In this document: piece after piece, positions 41,535 through 50,596 of the stretch
Position numbering within the stretch: position 1 is the first letter of the stretch
How the letters are laid out: each line of letters begins with the position of its first letter
The notes under the pieces: model-generated
What the model was told of the DNA's origin: nothing
Databases searched by the model: none
The model's input: the letters and a program-made list of their open reading frames with translations, nothing else
Assembly (NCBI RefSeq): GCF_004353225.1
Contig: NZ_CP037934.1
Coordinates: forward strand, 372,001 to 436,000
Direction: 5' to 3'
Length of the DNA: 64,000 nucleotides
Origin: Marinobacter sp. JH2
Lineage (GTDB): Bacteria; Pseudomonadota; Gammaproteobacteria; Pseudomonadales; Oleiphilaceae
Position numbers and translations under genes: made by a program

Positions 41535-42668
41535 ATGACAGAAGCCGTGTCCACCGAAACTGTTGCGAACCTGACTCCTTGGCAACGTTACCAAAAGGAT
41601 CTCGAACGCCCGGATTTTCACAAGGACCCGGCGCAGGAAGATGCCGTTCGCCGCTTACAAGCACTGTACGACAAACTGGTGGAAGCTGAAAGTGACCGTA
41701 GCAAACGCCTAAAAAAATTACGGCGCAAGCTAAAAAAAGGTAAAGAAACACCGGTAAAAGGCCTGTACTTTTGGGGCGGGGTAGGTCGCGGAAAAACCTA
41801 CCTGATGGACACCTTCTTTGAAGCCTTGCCCTTCGATCGAAAAATGCGCGTGCACTTCCATCGCTTCATGCAGCGAGTACACGCGGAGCTGCGAAAGCTT
41901 AAAGGCGAGAAAAACCCACTCGAGCAAGTGGCCAAAACCTTCGCGGGCGAAACCCGGGTTATCTGCTTCGACGAATTCTTCGTATCGGACATCGGTGATG
42001 CCATGATCCTGGCTACCCTGATGGAAGAATTGTTCAGTCGCGGCGTTACCCTCGTGTGTACATCGAACATCGTCCCGGACGGACTCTATAAAGATGGACT
42101 CCAGCGAGCTCGCTTCCTGCCCGCCATCGCGCTCGTCAAACAACACACCGACGTAGTCAACGTAGACGGCGGAGTGGATTACCGGTTGCGAACACTCGAA
42201 CAAGCCGAGCTGTATTACTACCCCTTGGATGAAGGCGCGAATACCTGCTTGCGAGAAAGCTTCGACGCGCTGGCTGTTGAGGCCGGTAAACACAGTCACT
42301 CAATGGAAATAAACGGTCGTAAAATCCCGGCGCAAGCCCACGCAGACGATGTGGTCTGGTTCGATTTCCTGGACGTTTGCGATGGTCCCCGAAGCCAGAA
42401 CGATTACATCGAAATGGCGCGTCAGTTCCACGCAATCATCGTCAGCAACGTACCAGTCATGGGCGTAGATAAAGACGACCAGGCCCGCCGCTTCATCAAC
42501 ATGATTGACGAATTCTACGACCGTAACGTCAAACTCATCATCTCCGCCGAAGCTCCGATCACCAAACTTTACTCCGGTGGAAGCCTTAACTTTGAGTTTG
42601 AACGCACTGAATCTCGCTTGCTGGAAATGCAATCCCAGGAATACCTGGAAGCACCCCACAGGCCTTAG
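41535..42668 (+). CDS. zapE: Cell division ATPase ZapE (AFG1-like)
   Basis: The 377-residue P-loop ATPase of the AFG1/LACE1 family has Walker A GGVGRGKTY (residues 81-89), Walker B in VICFDEFFVSDI and the arginine-rich sensor regions of this family. In E. coli ZapE associates with the Z-ring and affects FtsZ bundling under anaerobic or filamentous growth. CAGGA lies upstream of the ATG. It is divergent from zapG, and the thiolase gene follows 38 bases later in the same direction. Confidence 0.95.
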   Translation: MTEAVSTETVANLTPWQRYQKDLERPDFHKDPAQEDAVRRLQALYDKLVEAESDRSKRLKKLRRKLKKGKETPVKGLYFWGGVGRGKTYLMDTFFEALPFDRKMRVHFHRFMQRVHAELRKLKGEKNPLEQVAKTFAGETRVICFDEFFVSDIGDAMILATLMEELFSRGVTLVCTSNIVPDGLYKDGLQRARFLPAIALVKQHTDVVNVDGGVDYRLRTLEQAELYYYPLDEGANTCLRESFDALAVEAGKHSHSMEINGRKIPAQAHADDVVWFDFLDVCDGPRSQNDYIEMARQFHAIIVSNVPVMGVDKDDQARRFINMIDEFYDRNVKLIISAEAPITKLYSGGSLNFEFERTESRLLEMQSQEYLEAPHRP

Positions 42669-42706
42669 TCAAAAACTAGAAAGAACCAAAATAGAGAGGT
42701 CACAGC

Positions 42707-43891
42707 ATGAGCCAAGACAACGTCGTAATCGTGAGTGGTGTACGTACCCCCATGGGCGGATTCATGGGCAGTCTTGCCCCGATAACAGCGCCTGAGTTGG
42801 GTGCTATCTCCATCGCAGAAGCCGTCAAACGCGCAGGCCTTCAGCCTGCTGACGTGCAAGAAGTCATCATGGGCAATGTGCTGCCTGCAGGCCTTAAACA
42901 GGGCCCTGCACGCCAAGCCATGCGTAAAGCTGGCCTGCCTGACAGCACGGGCGCCACCACCATCAACAAGCTGTGCGGCTCCGGCATGAAAGCCACCATG
43001 TTCGCCCACGACTTGATCAAAGCAGGCACCAACGACATCATGGTTGCCGGCGGCATGGAAAGCATGTCCAACGCTCCACATATCCTGCAAGGTACCCGCC
43101 AAGGCTACCGCATGGGCCCCGGCCCCGCGCCGCAGGATCATATGTTCCTGGACGGCCTCGAAGACGCTGAAACCGGTCGCCTGATGGGCTCCTTCGCACA
43201 AGAAGTTGCCGACCAAAAAGGCTACACCCGCGAAGAGATGGACGAATACGCCATCAACTCGCTGAACCGCGCTAAAAAAGCCATCGAAGATGGTGCGTTA
43301 AAGGATGAAACCGTCCCGGTCACCGTCAAAACCCGTAAAGGTGAAGTGGTTGTTGCAGACGACGAACAGCCCCACAACGCCAACATCGAAAAAATCCCAA
43401 GCCTGCGTCCGGCCTTTGCCAAAGACGGCACCGTAACCGCCGCCAACGCCTCATCAATCTCAGACGGCGCTTCCGCTCTGGTCCTGATGCGCGAATCAGA
43501 AGCCGAAAAACGCGGCCTCAACCCCCTGGCCCGTATCGTTGGCCATACTACCCAATCGCAGCTACCGGCAGAGTTCACCTGTGCACCAGTTGGCGCTATT
43601 GAAAAACTGTTTGCCAAAACCGGTTGGAGCAAAGACGACGTTGACCTGTTCGAAATCAACGAAGCCTTCGCCATGGTCGCCATGATGCCGATCAAAGAAC
43701 TGGATTTGGACCCTGAAAAAGTCAACGTCCACGGCGGCGCCTGCGCTCAGGGCCACCCGGTCGGCTCCACAGGCTCACGCCTGCTGGTGACGCTGATGTA
43801 CGCCCTGCAGCGCTACGGTAAAAAGAAAGGCGTAGCAGCGCTGTGCATCGGTGGTGGCGAAGCCACTGCGATGGCGATTGAAATGATTTAA
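42707..43891 (+). CDS. Acetyl-CoA C-acetyltransferase / thiolase
   Basis: The 394-residue thiolase-superfamily enzyme condenses or cleaves acyl-CoA. The catalytic residues are intact: nucleophile C90 in NKLCGSGMKA, H350 in QGHPVGSTGSR and C380 in CIGGGEA, plus the NEAFA motif. The motif before H350 reads GGACAQGHPVG instead of the more common GGAIALGHPIG, so it belongs to a divergent thiolase subgroup. Chain-length preference cannot be read from sequence. GAGAGG precedes the ATG. It is followed by repeat copy 7 and then by the DUF1302 gene after 465 bases. Confidence 0.93.
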   Translation: MSQDNVVIVSGVRTPMGGFMGSLAPITAPELGAISIAEAVKRAGLQPADVQEVIMGNVLPAGLKQGPARQAMRKAGLPDSTGATTINKLCGSGMKATMFAHDLIKAGTNDIMVAGGMESMSNAPHILQGTRQGYRMGPGPAPQDHMFLDGLEDAETGRLMGSFAQEVADQKGYTREEMDEYAINSLNRAKKAIEDGALKDETVPVTVKTRKGEVVVADDEQPHNANIEKIPSLRPAFAKDGTVTAANASSISDGASALVLMRESEAEKRGLNPLARIVGHTTQSQLPAEFTCAPVGAIEKLFAKTGWSKDDVDLFEINEAFAMVAMMPIKELDLDPEKVNVHGGACAQGHPVGSTGSRLLVTLMYALQRYGKKKGVAALCIGGGEATAMAIEMI

Positions 43892-44356
43892 CGGGGTTGC
43901 TCTCGTTGTATCCGCCTGGATGCTAAGTACATAGTCTGGGCGAACAACGCGGGGCTTCTTTCTGGAAATTTCGGAGGCCATGGATGGCCGGAGACAAGCG
44001 CACAGGGACGTGCTTGTAGCGGTTTCCAGAAAGAAGCCCCGCGTTGTTTGCTTACTGCGTGTCAAAGTCCCTCGAGAGAGTTAGTTGTTCCTCGGATCCC
44101 CCTCCAAAACCCTCTAAAGCGTTAGCCCAAAACCACCCGCCTCAAAGTGGTTGCATCCCAGAATCTTGTCTATAGTGATGAGGTGCGAGAAAGACGGCTA
44201 ACGAAGAGTGATAGCAAAATCATACTTTTGACTGATCAAAGCCGCGAGAAGGCTTAGCTATAGTGCTAGCATCACGGCAATGTCTGTACGGCCGAAGAAC
44301 ACCAACCAACAGAATAATCGAGCAGCGACTCAGAACAACAACGGAGTAGCCTTCCA
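43892..44356. other. Intergenic region thiolase / DUF1302 gene
   Basis: These 465 bases contain the divergent repeat copy 7 (43942-44049) followed by about 300 bases of probable regulatory DNA for the DUF1302-DUF1329 pair. CTATAGTG occurs twice (44170-44177 and 44258-44265), each resembling a -10 box, but neither has a good -35 at normal spacing. This would fit activation by a regulator such as the LuxR-type protein encoded downstream. No small gene is visible. Confidence 0.45.
43942..44049 (+). repeat. Palindromic intergenic repeat, copy 7 (divergent)
   Basis: The 27-base arms (43942-43968 and 44023-44049) match at 26 positions. The core is recognisably related (GGCCATGGATGGCCGGAG, then ACAAGCGCACAGGGACGTGC) but clearly diverged. 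The arm ends in TTTCTGGAAA instead of CTTTCCAAAAA, so this is a second subfamily or an old copy. Confidence 0.82.
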
Positions 44357-46225
44357 ATGACAAGAAAAACTCAACCCTGGCAGCGCTGGACCAAGTTACC
44401 ACTTGCCGTCGCCATCGCAGCTGGCGTATCCAGCCCGGCTTTTGCTATTTCGTACCCCTTGGGGGATGCCGGGCAAGTCCAATTCAACACCACGCTGTCA
44501 GCCGGTGCTTCGTGGCGTACCGAAGACGCAGATAAGCGCTTGCTGGCGCCCCACGACGGCCGCGGCACCGCATCTACAAATAACTACGACAACGGTAACC
44601 GCAACTTCGACAAAGGCGATGTGGTATCCAAAATCGTCAAAGGTAACAGCGAACTGTTCCTGGATTACAGTGTCGACAACCAGTACTTGACTCGCATTGG
44701 TGGCTTGCTCCGTGGTCGCTATTGGTACGACTTCGAGTTAAAAGATGAAGATCGCCGTTACCGCCCACTCAGCAGCGATGGAAAAGACAACGCTTCTGGC
44801 GGAGAAATCCTCGATGCCTACATCTTCTCGGATTGGTATTTCGGGAACGTTCCTGTAAGCATCCGTTACGGTAAACAAGTCCTGAGCTGGGGTGAGAGTA
44901 CCTTTATCCAAGGTGGTATCAACACCATAAACCCTGTCGACGTGCCTGCTTTTCGCGCGCCAGGCTCAGAGTTGAAAGACGCCCTTTTGCCGGTAGAGAT
45001 GCTGTACGTGTCTGCGGGTGTGACCGAAAACGTAACCGTTGAAGCCTTTGTCCAAACTGACTGGGAGCCTGTGCGCGCTGATGACTGCGGCACCTTCTTC
45101 TCCACAATCGACTTTGTTTCGGATGGCTGCGGCCCGATTTGGCCGAGTGGCATGGTCAGTGAAGAAGACAGCGAAATCTACGATAAATACAACACGCTCG
45201 GCTTGCCGGGTGGTCGCTACGCCATCGCTCGAGAGGCGGACAAGCGCCCCGATCCAAAAGACCAGTTTGGTGTGGCGCTGCGCTGGTACGTACCCGAACT
45301 GAATGATTCGGAACTGGGCTTTTACTTTGTTCAGTATCATAGCCGCTTGCCATACGTTAGCGGTATTGTGAACGACGGGCCGGGACCCTCTAACGGCGGC
45401 TTCCCTGAGTACTTCATGGAGTATCCGGAAAATATCAAACTGTACGGCGTGAGTATCAACACCACAACGCCGGGCGGTTGGTCATTAGGCGCGGAATACA
45501 GCTTCCGCGAAGACGTTCCTGTACAGTGGAACGCCTTCGAGTTGATTTATGCGGGTCTTCAAGTGCCCCTGCCAGATGGTACGCCAGCGAGCATGCTTCA
45601 AAAGCAGCGGCAGGACGAGCTCGGAACCACGAATATCGACGGTTTGGTTGCAGGAGGCAACGACCGTATGAATGTATCGCAGTTCCAGTTTACGCTCATC
45701 AAATTCTTCGACCAGGTTATGGGTGCAAGCCGACTGTCCCTGATTAATGAGGCAGCCGCTACATGGGTGCATGATTTGCCGGGGTACGATGAAGCGCGAT
45801 ACGGTCGCTCAGGCACCTTTGGCATAGGGCCTGTGCCAACGGCTAGCGGAGACGCATGCTCTCAGCCAATCGCTGGCAGCCCAGCTGCACCGTTGAACCT
45901 GAACTCCGATTACTGCGAAAACGATGGCTTCACCACCGACTTTTCATGGGGTTACCGTACCCGTCTTGTTTGGGAATACCCGAACGCGATTGCCGGCATA
46001 AACCTGAAGCCTCAGTTGGCTTGGAGTCACGATGTAGAAGGCTATTCACCGCAGCCGGGTGGCGCCTTCAATGAAGGCAGCAAGTCGCTTGGGGTATCGC
46101 TAACCGGTGTTTACCAAAACAAGATCACCGGCAACATCGGCTACACCAACTACTTCGGTGGCAAACCCTATAACGAATTGACCGATCGCGACTTCGTAAG
46201 CGCGAGCGTTTCCTACTCATTCTGA
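44357..46225 (+). CDS. DUF1302 family outer-membrane-like protein
   Basis: The 622-residue precursor has a signal peptide ending at AFA (residue 30) and a mature part rich in alternating aromatic and polar strands. It ends in an aromatic-terminated strand FVSASVSYSF, typical of outer-membrane beta-barrels. It matches the DUF1302 family, which is regularly paired with DUF1329 as here (33 bases apart). In relatives such pairs are often near lipid or hydrophobic-substrate genes, so a role in hydrophobic compound uptake or envelope modification is plausible but unproven. GGAG precedes the ATG. Confidence 0.88.
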   Translation: MTRKTQPWQRWTKLPLAVAIAAGVSSPAFAISYPLGDAGQVQFNTTLSAGASWRTEDADKRLLAPHDGRGTASTNNYDNGNRNFDKGDVVSKIVKGNSELFLDYSVDNQYLTRIGGLLRGRYWYDFELKDEDRRYRPLSSDGKDNASGGEILDAYIFSDWYFGNVPVSIRYGKQVLSWGESTFIQGGINTINPVDVPAFRAPGSELKDALLPVEMLYVSAGVTENVTVEAFVQTDWEPVRADDCGTFFSTIDFVSDGCGPIWPSGMVSEEDSEIYDKYNTLGLPGGRYAIAREADKRPDPKDQFGVALRWYVPELNDSELGFYFVQYHSRLPYVSGIVNDGPGPSNGGFPEYFMEYPENIKLYGVSINTTTPGGWSLGAEYSFREDVPVQWNAFELIYAGLQVPLPDGTPASMLQKQRQDELGTTNIDGLVAGGNDRMNVSQFQFTLIKFFDQVMGASRLSLINEAAATWVHDLPGYDEARYGRSGTFGIGPVPTASGDACSQPIAGSPAAPLNLNSDYCENDGFTTDFSWGYRTRLVWEYPNAIAGINLKPQLAWSHDVEGYSPQPGGAFNEGSKSLGVSLTGVYQNKITGNIGYTNYFGGKPYNELTDRDFVSASVSYSF

Positions 46226-46258
46226 ACCGGACAGATTTTGTTCAAAGAGGTAACTTAA

Positions 46259-47620
46259 ATGAAACTGAACAAGAAACTATTAGCTACAGGTGTTCTGGCC
46301 GCAAGCATGTTTGCGGGCCAGGCCTGGGGTGCAGTTTCTGCCGGCGAAGCAGCCAAATTGGGTGACACCTTAACCCCGATGGGTGCTGAAAAAGCTGGTA
46401 ACGGCGGCGCCATTCCAGCCTGGGACGGCGGCATGACCACACCACCTGCGGGGTACAAGGGGGACGGCATTTATGTCAACCCGTTCCCGGATGAGAAACC
46501 TGAATTCGTGATTGATCAAAGCAACGTCGATCAGCACGCAGACAAGCTGTCCCCGGGCCAGGTAGCGATGATTCGTCAATACGCCGATTACAAAATTCCG
46601 GTGTACGAAACCCATCGAACGGCCACTTACCCGAAAGACGTTATGGATAAGACGGTCGACAACGCGACTAACGTAGAGCTTATTCAGGATGGTAACGGGC
46701 TTGGCAATTATGAAAGCGCTACGCCGTTCCCCATTCCACAGAATGGTGTTGAGGTTATCTGGAACCACATTACCCGCTACCGAGGTGGTTCAGTTGCGCG
46801 TAACGTAGGCCAGGCAACGCCTACCGCCGGTGGAGCCTACTCCATCGTTAGGTTCCAGGATGAGATTACCTGGAACAGCGCATTGACGGATTACAAAAAA
46901 GGTCAGGATGACAACGTTCTGTTCTACTTTAAGCAGGCTATTACCGGGCCAGCGCGATTGGCGGGTAACGTACTCCTCGTTCATGAAACCATTGACCAGG
47001 TAAAAGAGCCGCGTCGAGCTTGGGTTTACAACGCGGGTCAGCGTCGTGTTCGCCGTGCCCCTCAGGTAGCCTACGACGGGCCAGGTACCGCATCTGACGG
47101 CATGCGTACCAGTGACAACTTCGACATGTTTAACGGCGCTCCAGACCGTTACAACTGGGAGTTGCTAGGTAAGAAAGAAATGTACATCCCGTACAACTCT
47201 TACCAGCTGGTTGATCGCGACCTGAGCTACGACGAAATCATCAAGGCCGGTCACATTAACCAAGATTTGACTCGCTATGAACTGCACCGGGTATGGCACG
47301 TTCGCGCCACTCTGAAAGAAGGCGAACGCCACGTATATGCCCAGCGCGATTTCTACATCGATGAAGACACCTGGCAGGCAGCAGTGATTGATCACTACGA
47401 TGGTCGTGGGGAAATGTGGCGCGTGGCGGAAGCCCACGGCATGCAGTTCTACGATAAAGACGTACCGTGGTACGCCATTGAAGTATTGTATGACTTGCTC
47501 TCTGGCCGCTACTTGGCGTTGGGCCTAACCAACGAAGAAAATAATCCGTACACCTTCGGTGCGGAGCGTCACTCACGTGATTACACGCCGGCTGCCTTGC
47601 GTAGAGCTGGTACGCGTTGA
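46259..47620 (+). CDS. DUF1329 family exported protein
   Basis: The 453-residue precursor has a signal peptide ending near AWG (residue 24) and a DUF1329 domain covering the rest. The family fold is related to the LolA/LolB lipoprotein carriers. The function is unknown. Recognisable family features are EAAKLGDTLTPMGAEKAGN at the mature N-terminus and the FDMFNGAPDRYNWELLGKKE and DRDLSYDEIIKAGHIN segments. AAAGAGG precedes the ATG. It is the second gene after DUF1302 and is followed by a strong terminator, so the two form a closed transcription unit. Confidence 0.88.
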   Translation: MKLNKKLLATGVLAASMFAGQAWGAVSAGEAAKLGDTLTPMGAEKAGNGGAIPAWDGGMTTPPAGYKGDGIYVNPFPDEKPEFVIDQSNVDQHADKLSPGQVAMIRQYADYKIPVYETHRTATYPKDVMDKTVDNATNVELIQDGNGLGNYESATPFPIPQNGVEVIWNHITRYRGGSVARNVGQATPTAGGAYSIVRFQDEITWNSALTDYKKGQDDNVLFYFKQAITGPARLAGNVLLVHETIDQVKEPRRAWVYNAGQRRVRRAPQVAYDGPGTASDGMRTSDNFDMFNGAPDRYNWELLGKKEMYIPYNSYQLVDRDLSYDEIIKAGHINQDLTRYELHRVWHVRATLKEGERHVYAQRDFYIDEDTWQAAVIDHYDGRGEMWRVAEAHGMQFYDKDVPWYAIEVLYDLLSGRYLALGLTNEENNPYTFGAERHSRDYTPAALRRAGTR

Positions 47621-47637
47621 TCACAGATTGATGCAGT

Positions 47638-47668
47638 AAAAAGGCGAGCCTCTGGCTCGCCTTTTTTT
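47638..47668 (+). terminator. Intrinsic terminator after the DUF1329 gene
   Basis: An 8-base-pair GC-rich stem GGCGAGCC-TCT-GGCTCGCC, with A5/T5 flanks extending it, is followed by seven T (47662-47668). It lies 17 bases past the stop codon. Confidence 0.94.
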
Positions 47669-47687
47669 GTTATTAATATTTTCCAGA

Positions 47688-47707
47688 AATGTGATAGAAA
47701 TCACGCG
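47688..47707 (+). promoter_or_regulatory. Candidate CRP/Vfr-type binding site
   Basis: TGTGA-TAGAAA-TCACG (47690-47705) matches the CRP half-site arrangement TGTGA-N6-TCACA at all but the last base. It lies 170 bases upstream of the LuxR-family regulator gene, just past the preceding terminator. Binding by a CRP/Vfr homologue is inferred. Confidence 0.6.
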
Positions 47708-47874
47708 GATATATTGCAATGTCGGAAAGGGCCATTTTTTGCCAATGCCCTGCAGTTTAGTTTACCCTCTACCCATAATCTCATACTAAAGGCGACCCCC
47801 ATGTCGGGCGCCAGCGCTTAAATGCTTAAGCGAATCATGGTTGTACCAGGCGTTGCAAAGTAGCCTGGTTTTGA

Positions 47875-50571
47875 ATGGGGCAGAGCGTGAAACCTTTAAG
47901 CGACGGCTGTGCAGCTAACGACGAATTCCAAATTGCCAATGCCGGTGTTCAGCATGGTGAATTGGTTCGTGATCTTCTTGAACATCGGCTACAACTCCCT
48001 GCGATCCCAGCTGACCGCCTGCAACGGCCCGGACTGGATCAGGCCATCCGGGAAGCGTTGGCCCCGGGGCATGTGCTTAGTATCGAAGCCCCCGGTGGAT
48101 ACGGAAAAACCCATGCGTTGGTGAGCGCCCTGGTCGATCCTGGCCAAGCGCCTGACCGGGCGTCGATACGCTGGATCTCCTTGAGCGCCGGCGACAATGC
48201 GCCTTCTCGATTTCTCTCAGTATTGGCATCAGCGCTAAAGCTTGCTGATATGGGGCAGGGAACCAGCGAGGCCTTTGAGGATCATCTCGCTTTGATGTTG
48301 GTGTCGAAGGCCCGGCAAGCGCCTGCGCAACCGGAAGTGTTGGTTCTGGACAATCTGCAACATGTAACCAATCCTGCGGTTATTGGTTTACTTCATTATT
48401 TGGTCACGCACATTCCGGGTAATCTGGCGATTGCTTTGGTATCGCGCTTGCCGTTACCGTTTGCCAGCCATACCTTACAGCTCAATGGAACCTACCACCG
48501 AATCGGTTCGGAGCGTCTTGAGTTAACTCGAGCTGAAACGTTTGAGTTCTTCCAGAAGGACAACGCAGAAAGCCGGATCACCAGTGTCTCTATAGACCAT
48601 CTCTATAACCTGACGGAAGGTTGGCTAACACCATTGGCGTTATATCGCCGGGAGCTGGAAATTGCTGAGGAACGCCGTCCTATTCAGGAAAGCCCTTATG
48701 TAGAGCGTTTTCTGAAAGATTCTGTATGCCAGCCTCTGACCACAACGCAGGTCAAATCTTTGAAAGTCGTCGCAGAACTCGATAGTCACTGTGATGAGCT
48801 ATTTTACGCAATCGCTGGTCAAGACAGCGGTAATACTTTAGCCCCTTCGCAGGCGGCCGAGCGTGGCTTGCCCATAAAATTGGTTCCAGGGAGGGGCCGG
48901 TGGTTCCGCTTCAACCCTTTGTTACAGGCGTTCTTGCAAAGCCATCCGGTGGCCGGGCGTTCAGCTCGTATGCTGCGTGCCAGCCAGTGGTTTGGTCAAC
49001 GGGAGCAGTTCCCCGAGGCATTGAAATGCGCGGTTCTGGCCGGTGATAACGATGAAGTGGTGCGTATTGCATCGGAAGGTACGGAAGCGCTGCTATTGGG
49101 CCAAGACACGGCTTCGTTGCTCATGCTCCGGAAAAACCTGCCAGAGCATCTGCTCGAGCGCAGCGCAAGATTGAGAATTGTCTACGGTTGGGTGCACGCG
49201 ATCGGCGGACAATTCCGGCAAGCTCGCCAGTTGTTGGAAGGATTTGCGCCGGAAGGTTGGAGAGATCACGAATCACGAATTTTCGCCCTGAAAGCGTTCA
49301 TTCTGAGAGGCGAGGGATTTGTGCAGCCGGCTCTGGCAATGGCGGACAAAGCGCTCAGTGCCGGTGGTTTATCCGCGCAGGCGCAGTTGGTCACGCATAT
49401 CGTGCGTTCCAACGCCTTGTGCGCGGCCGGTCGTTTTCAGGAAGCGCGGGAAGCGAACCGCCATGCCTCAAAGCTCGCCAGGGAAGCAGGAGATTCGGGG
49501 TCCGAAGCGTTGGCAGTGTATTCGCACGCGCGGATAGAATTGAGCAAGGGCGCATTAGGCCATGCAGAAAACCTGCTGCGCACTGGGTTAGACACCTCAC
49601 TTCAGGAACTAAGTCGCCCTGCGCGCATCGGTGAAACCCGTCTGCAGTTAAGCTTGGTATTGGTTCTGTGGCACCAAGGCCGGATGAAAGAGGCGGATCG
49701 CCTTTTGGTGAATTGCGCGCGTCATGCGGAGCAAACGCGTGATTTAGGCTTATTGCTTGCCATGGCGCTCCGAGTCTTTATGTGTCGTAGCCAAGGCATG
49801 CTGGACCAAGCGTTTGTCTGGATTGGTCGAGCGGAGCGCACCATGCACGCCTGGCAGGTCGATGAGGCACTCTATCTGCCGGTACTTGAAGCACTAAAGG
49901 CCAGTTGCTGGTTGGCTTGTGGCCAAACCGACAGCGCCAAACAGGCGATTGCGAAGCTTGAACCCTATCGCCAAGACGGCTGTGTGACAGAGTTGTTTCC
50001 TACCATGCCAGGGCTGATGGATTGTCTGCAGGTTCGGGAGGCCATCGCATCCGGTGATCTTGTGCGGGCCAGAGACAATCTCGAAAGCATTCATCAGAGG
50101 TATGGCGATTCGCTTCCAGGGGGCTTACAACTCCACGTAGGTTTGCTGAATTCGGTGTTGTTGTTGTCCGAAAAAGGCGTGCAGGCCGCAAAAAAGCAGT
50201 TGGAAGTGGTGGTTGTACAAGCGTCGACCGAGCATTTTATTAGCCCATTCCTGGAGCTTTCCAAAGAGCTGACACCGGTAATGGATAAAGCGTTTTCGTT
50301 CTTGCCGAAAAGTGAGTTTACCAAAGCGTTAGGCGAGTTATTTGGTTGTGAGGCGGAACCCTTGGCCGGACAGCTGGCTGAACCCATCAGCGAACGAGAG
50401 CAGGGCGTGTTGGAGTTGATTGCCCAAGGGTTGTCGAATCAGGCGATTGCCGACAAGCTGCATATCTCGTTGCATACCGTGAAAACGCATGCCCGTAGAA
50501 TCAATGCGAAGCTGGATGTGAAGTCCAGAACACAAGCCATCGTGCGAGCCAGAGAGCTGGGGTTGCTTTAA
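47875..50571 (+). CDS. MalT-like LuxR-family ATP-dependent transcriptional regulator
   Basis: The 898-residue regulator has the MalT/LAL architecture: an N-terminal NTPase with Walker A APGGYGKT (residues 72-79), a long TPR-like helical sensor region, and a C-terminal LuxR helix-turn-helix (about 835-895). The last domain carries LIAQGLSNQAIADKLHISLHTVKTHARRI. Size is close to MalT (901). The ligand is unknown. It follows the DUF1302-DUF1329 unit, so it is the most likely regulator of that pair. The ATG at 47875 has only a weak ribosome site; a GTG four codons later is an alternative. Confidence 0.9.
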   Translation: MGQSVKPLSDGCAANDEFQIANAGVQHGELVRDLLEHRLQLPAIPADRLQRPGLDQAIREALAPGHVLSIEAPGGYGKTHALVSALVDPGQAPDRASIRWISLSAGDNAPSRFLSVLASALKLADMGQGTSEAFEDHLALMLVSKARQAPAQPEVLVLDNLQHVTNPAVIGLLHYLVTHIPGNLAIALVSRLPLPFASHTLQLNGTYHRIGSERLELTRAETFEFFQKDNAESRITSVSIDHLYNLTEGWLTPLALYRRELEIAEERRPIQESPYVERFLKDSVCQPLTTTQVKSLKVVAELDSHCDELFYAIAGQDSGNTLAPSQAAERGLPIKLVPGRGRWFRFNPLLQAFLQSHPVAGRSARMLRASQWFGQREQFPEALKCAVLAGDNDEVVRIASEGTEALLLGQDTASLLMLRKNLPEHLLERSARLRIVYGWVHAIGGQFRQARQLLEGFAPEGWRDHESRIFALKAFILRGEGFVQPALAMADKALSAGGLSAQAQLVTHIVRSNALCAAGRFQEAREANRHASKLAREAGDSGSEALAVYSHARIELSKGALGHAENLLRTGLDTSLQELSRPARIGETRLQLSLVLVLWHQGRMKEADRLLVNCARHAEQTRDLGLLLAMALRVFMCRSQGMLDQAFVWIGRAERTMHAWQVDEALYLPVLEALKASCWLACGQTDSAKQAIAKLEPYRQDGCVTELFPTMPGLMDCLQVREAIASGDLVRARDNLESIHQRYGDSLPGGLQLHVGLLNSVLLLSEKGVQAAKKQLEVVVVQASTEHFISPFLELSKELTPVMDKAFSFLPKSEFTKALGELFGCEAEPLAGQLAEPISEREQGVLELIAQGLSNQAIADKLHISLHTVKTHARRINAKLDVKSRTQAIVRARELGLL

Positions 50572-50583
50572 GACCCAGCTCTC
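50552..50583. terminator. Palindrome at the convergent luxR-type / acyltransferase junction
   Basis: GAGAGCTGGG (50552-50561) and CCCAGCTCTC (50574-50583) are perfect 10-base arms with a 12-base loop that contains the regulator's stop codon. There is no long T-run on either strand. The position between convergent genes supports a two-way terminator or 3'-end stabiliser. Confidence 0.5.
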
Positions 50584-50596
50584 AACTAAACGTGTG

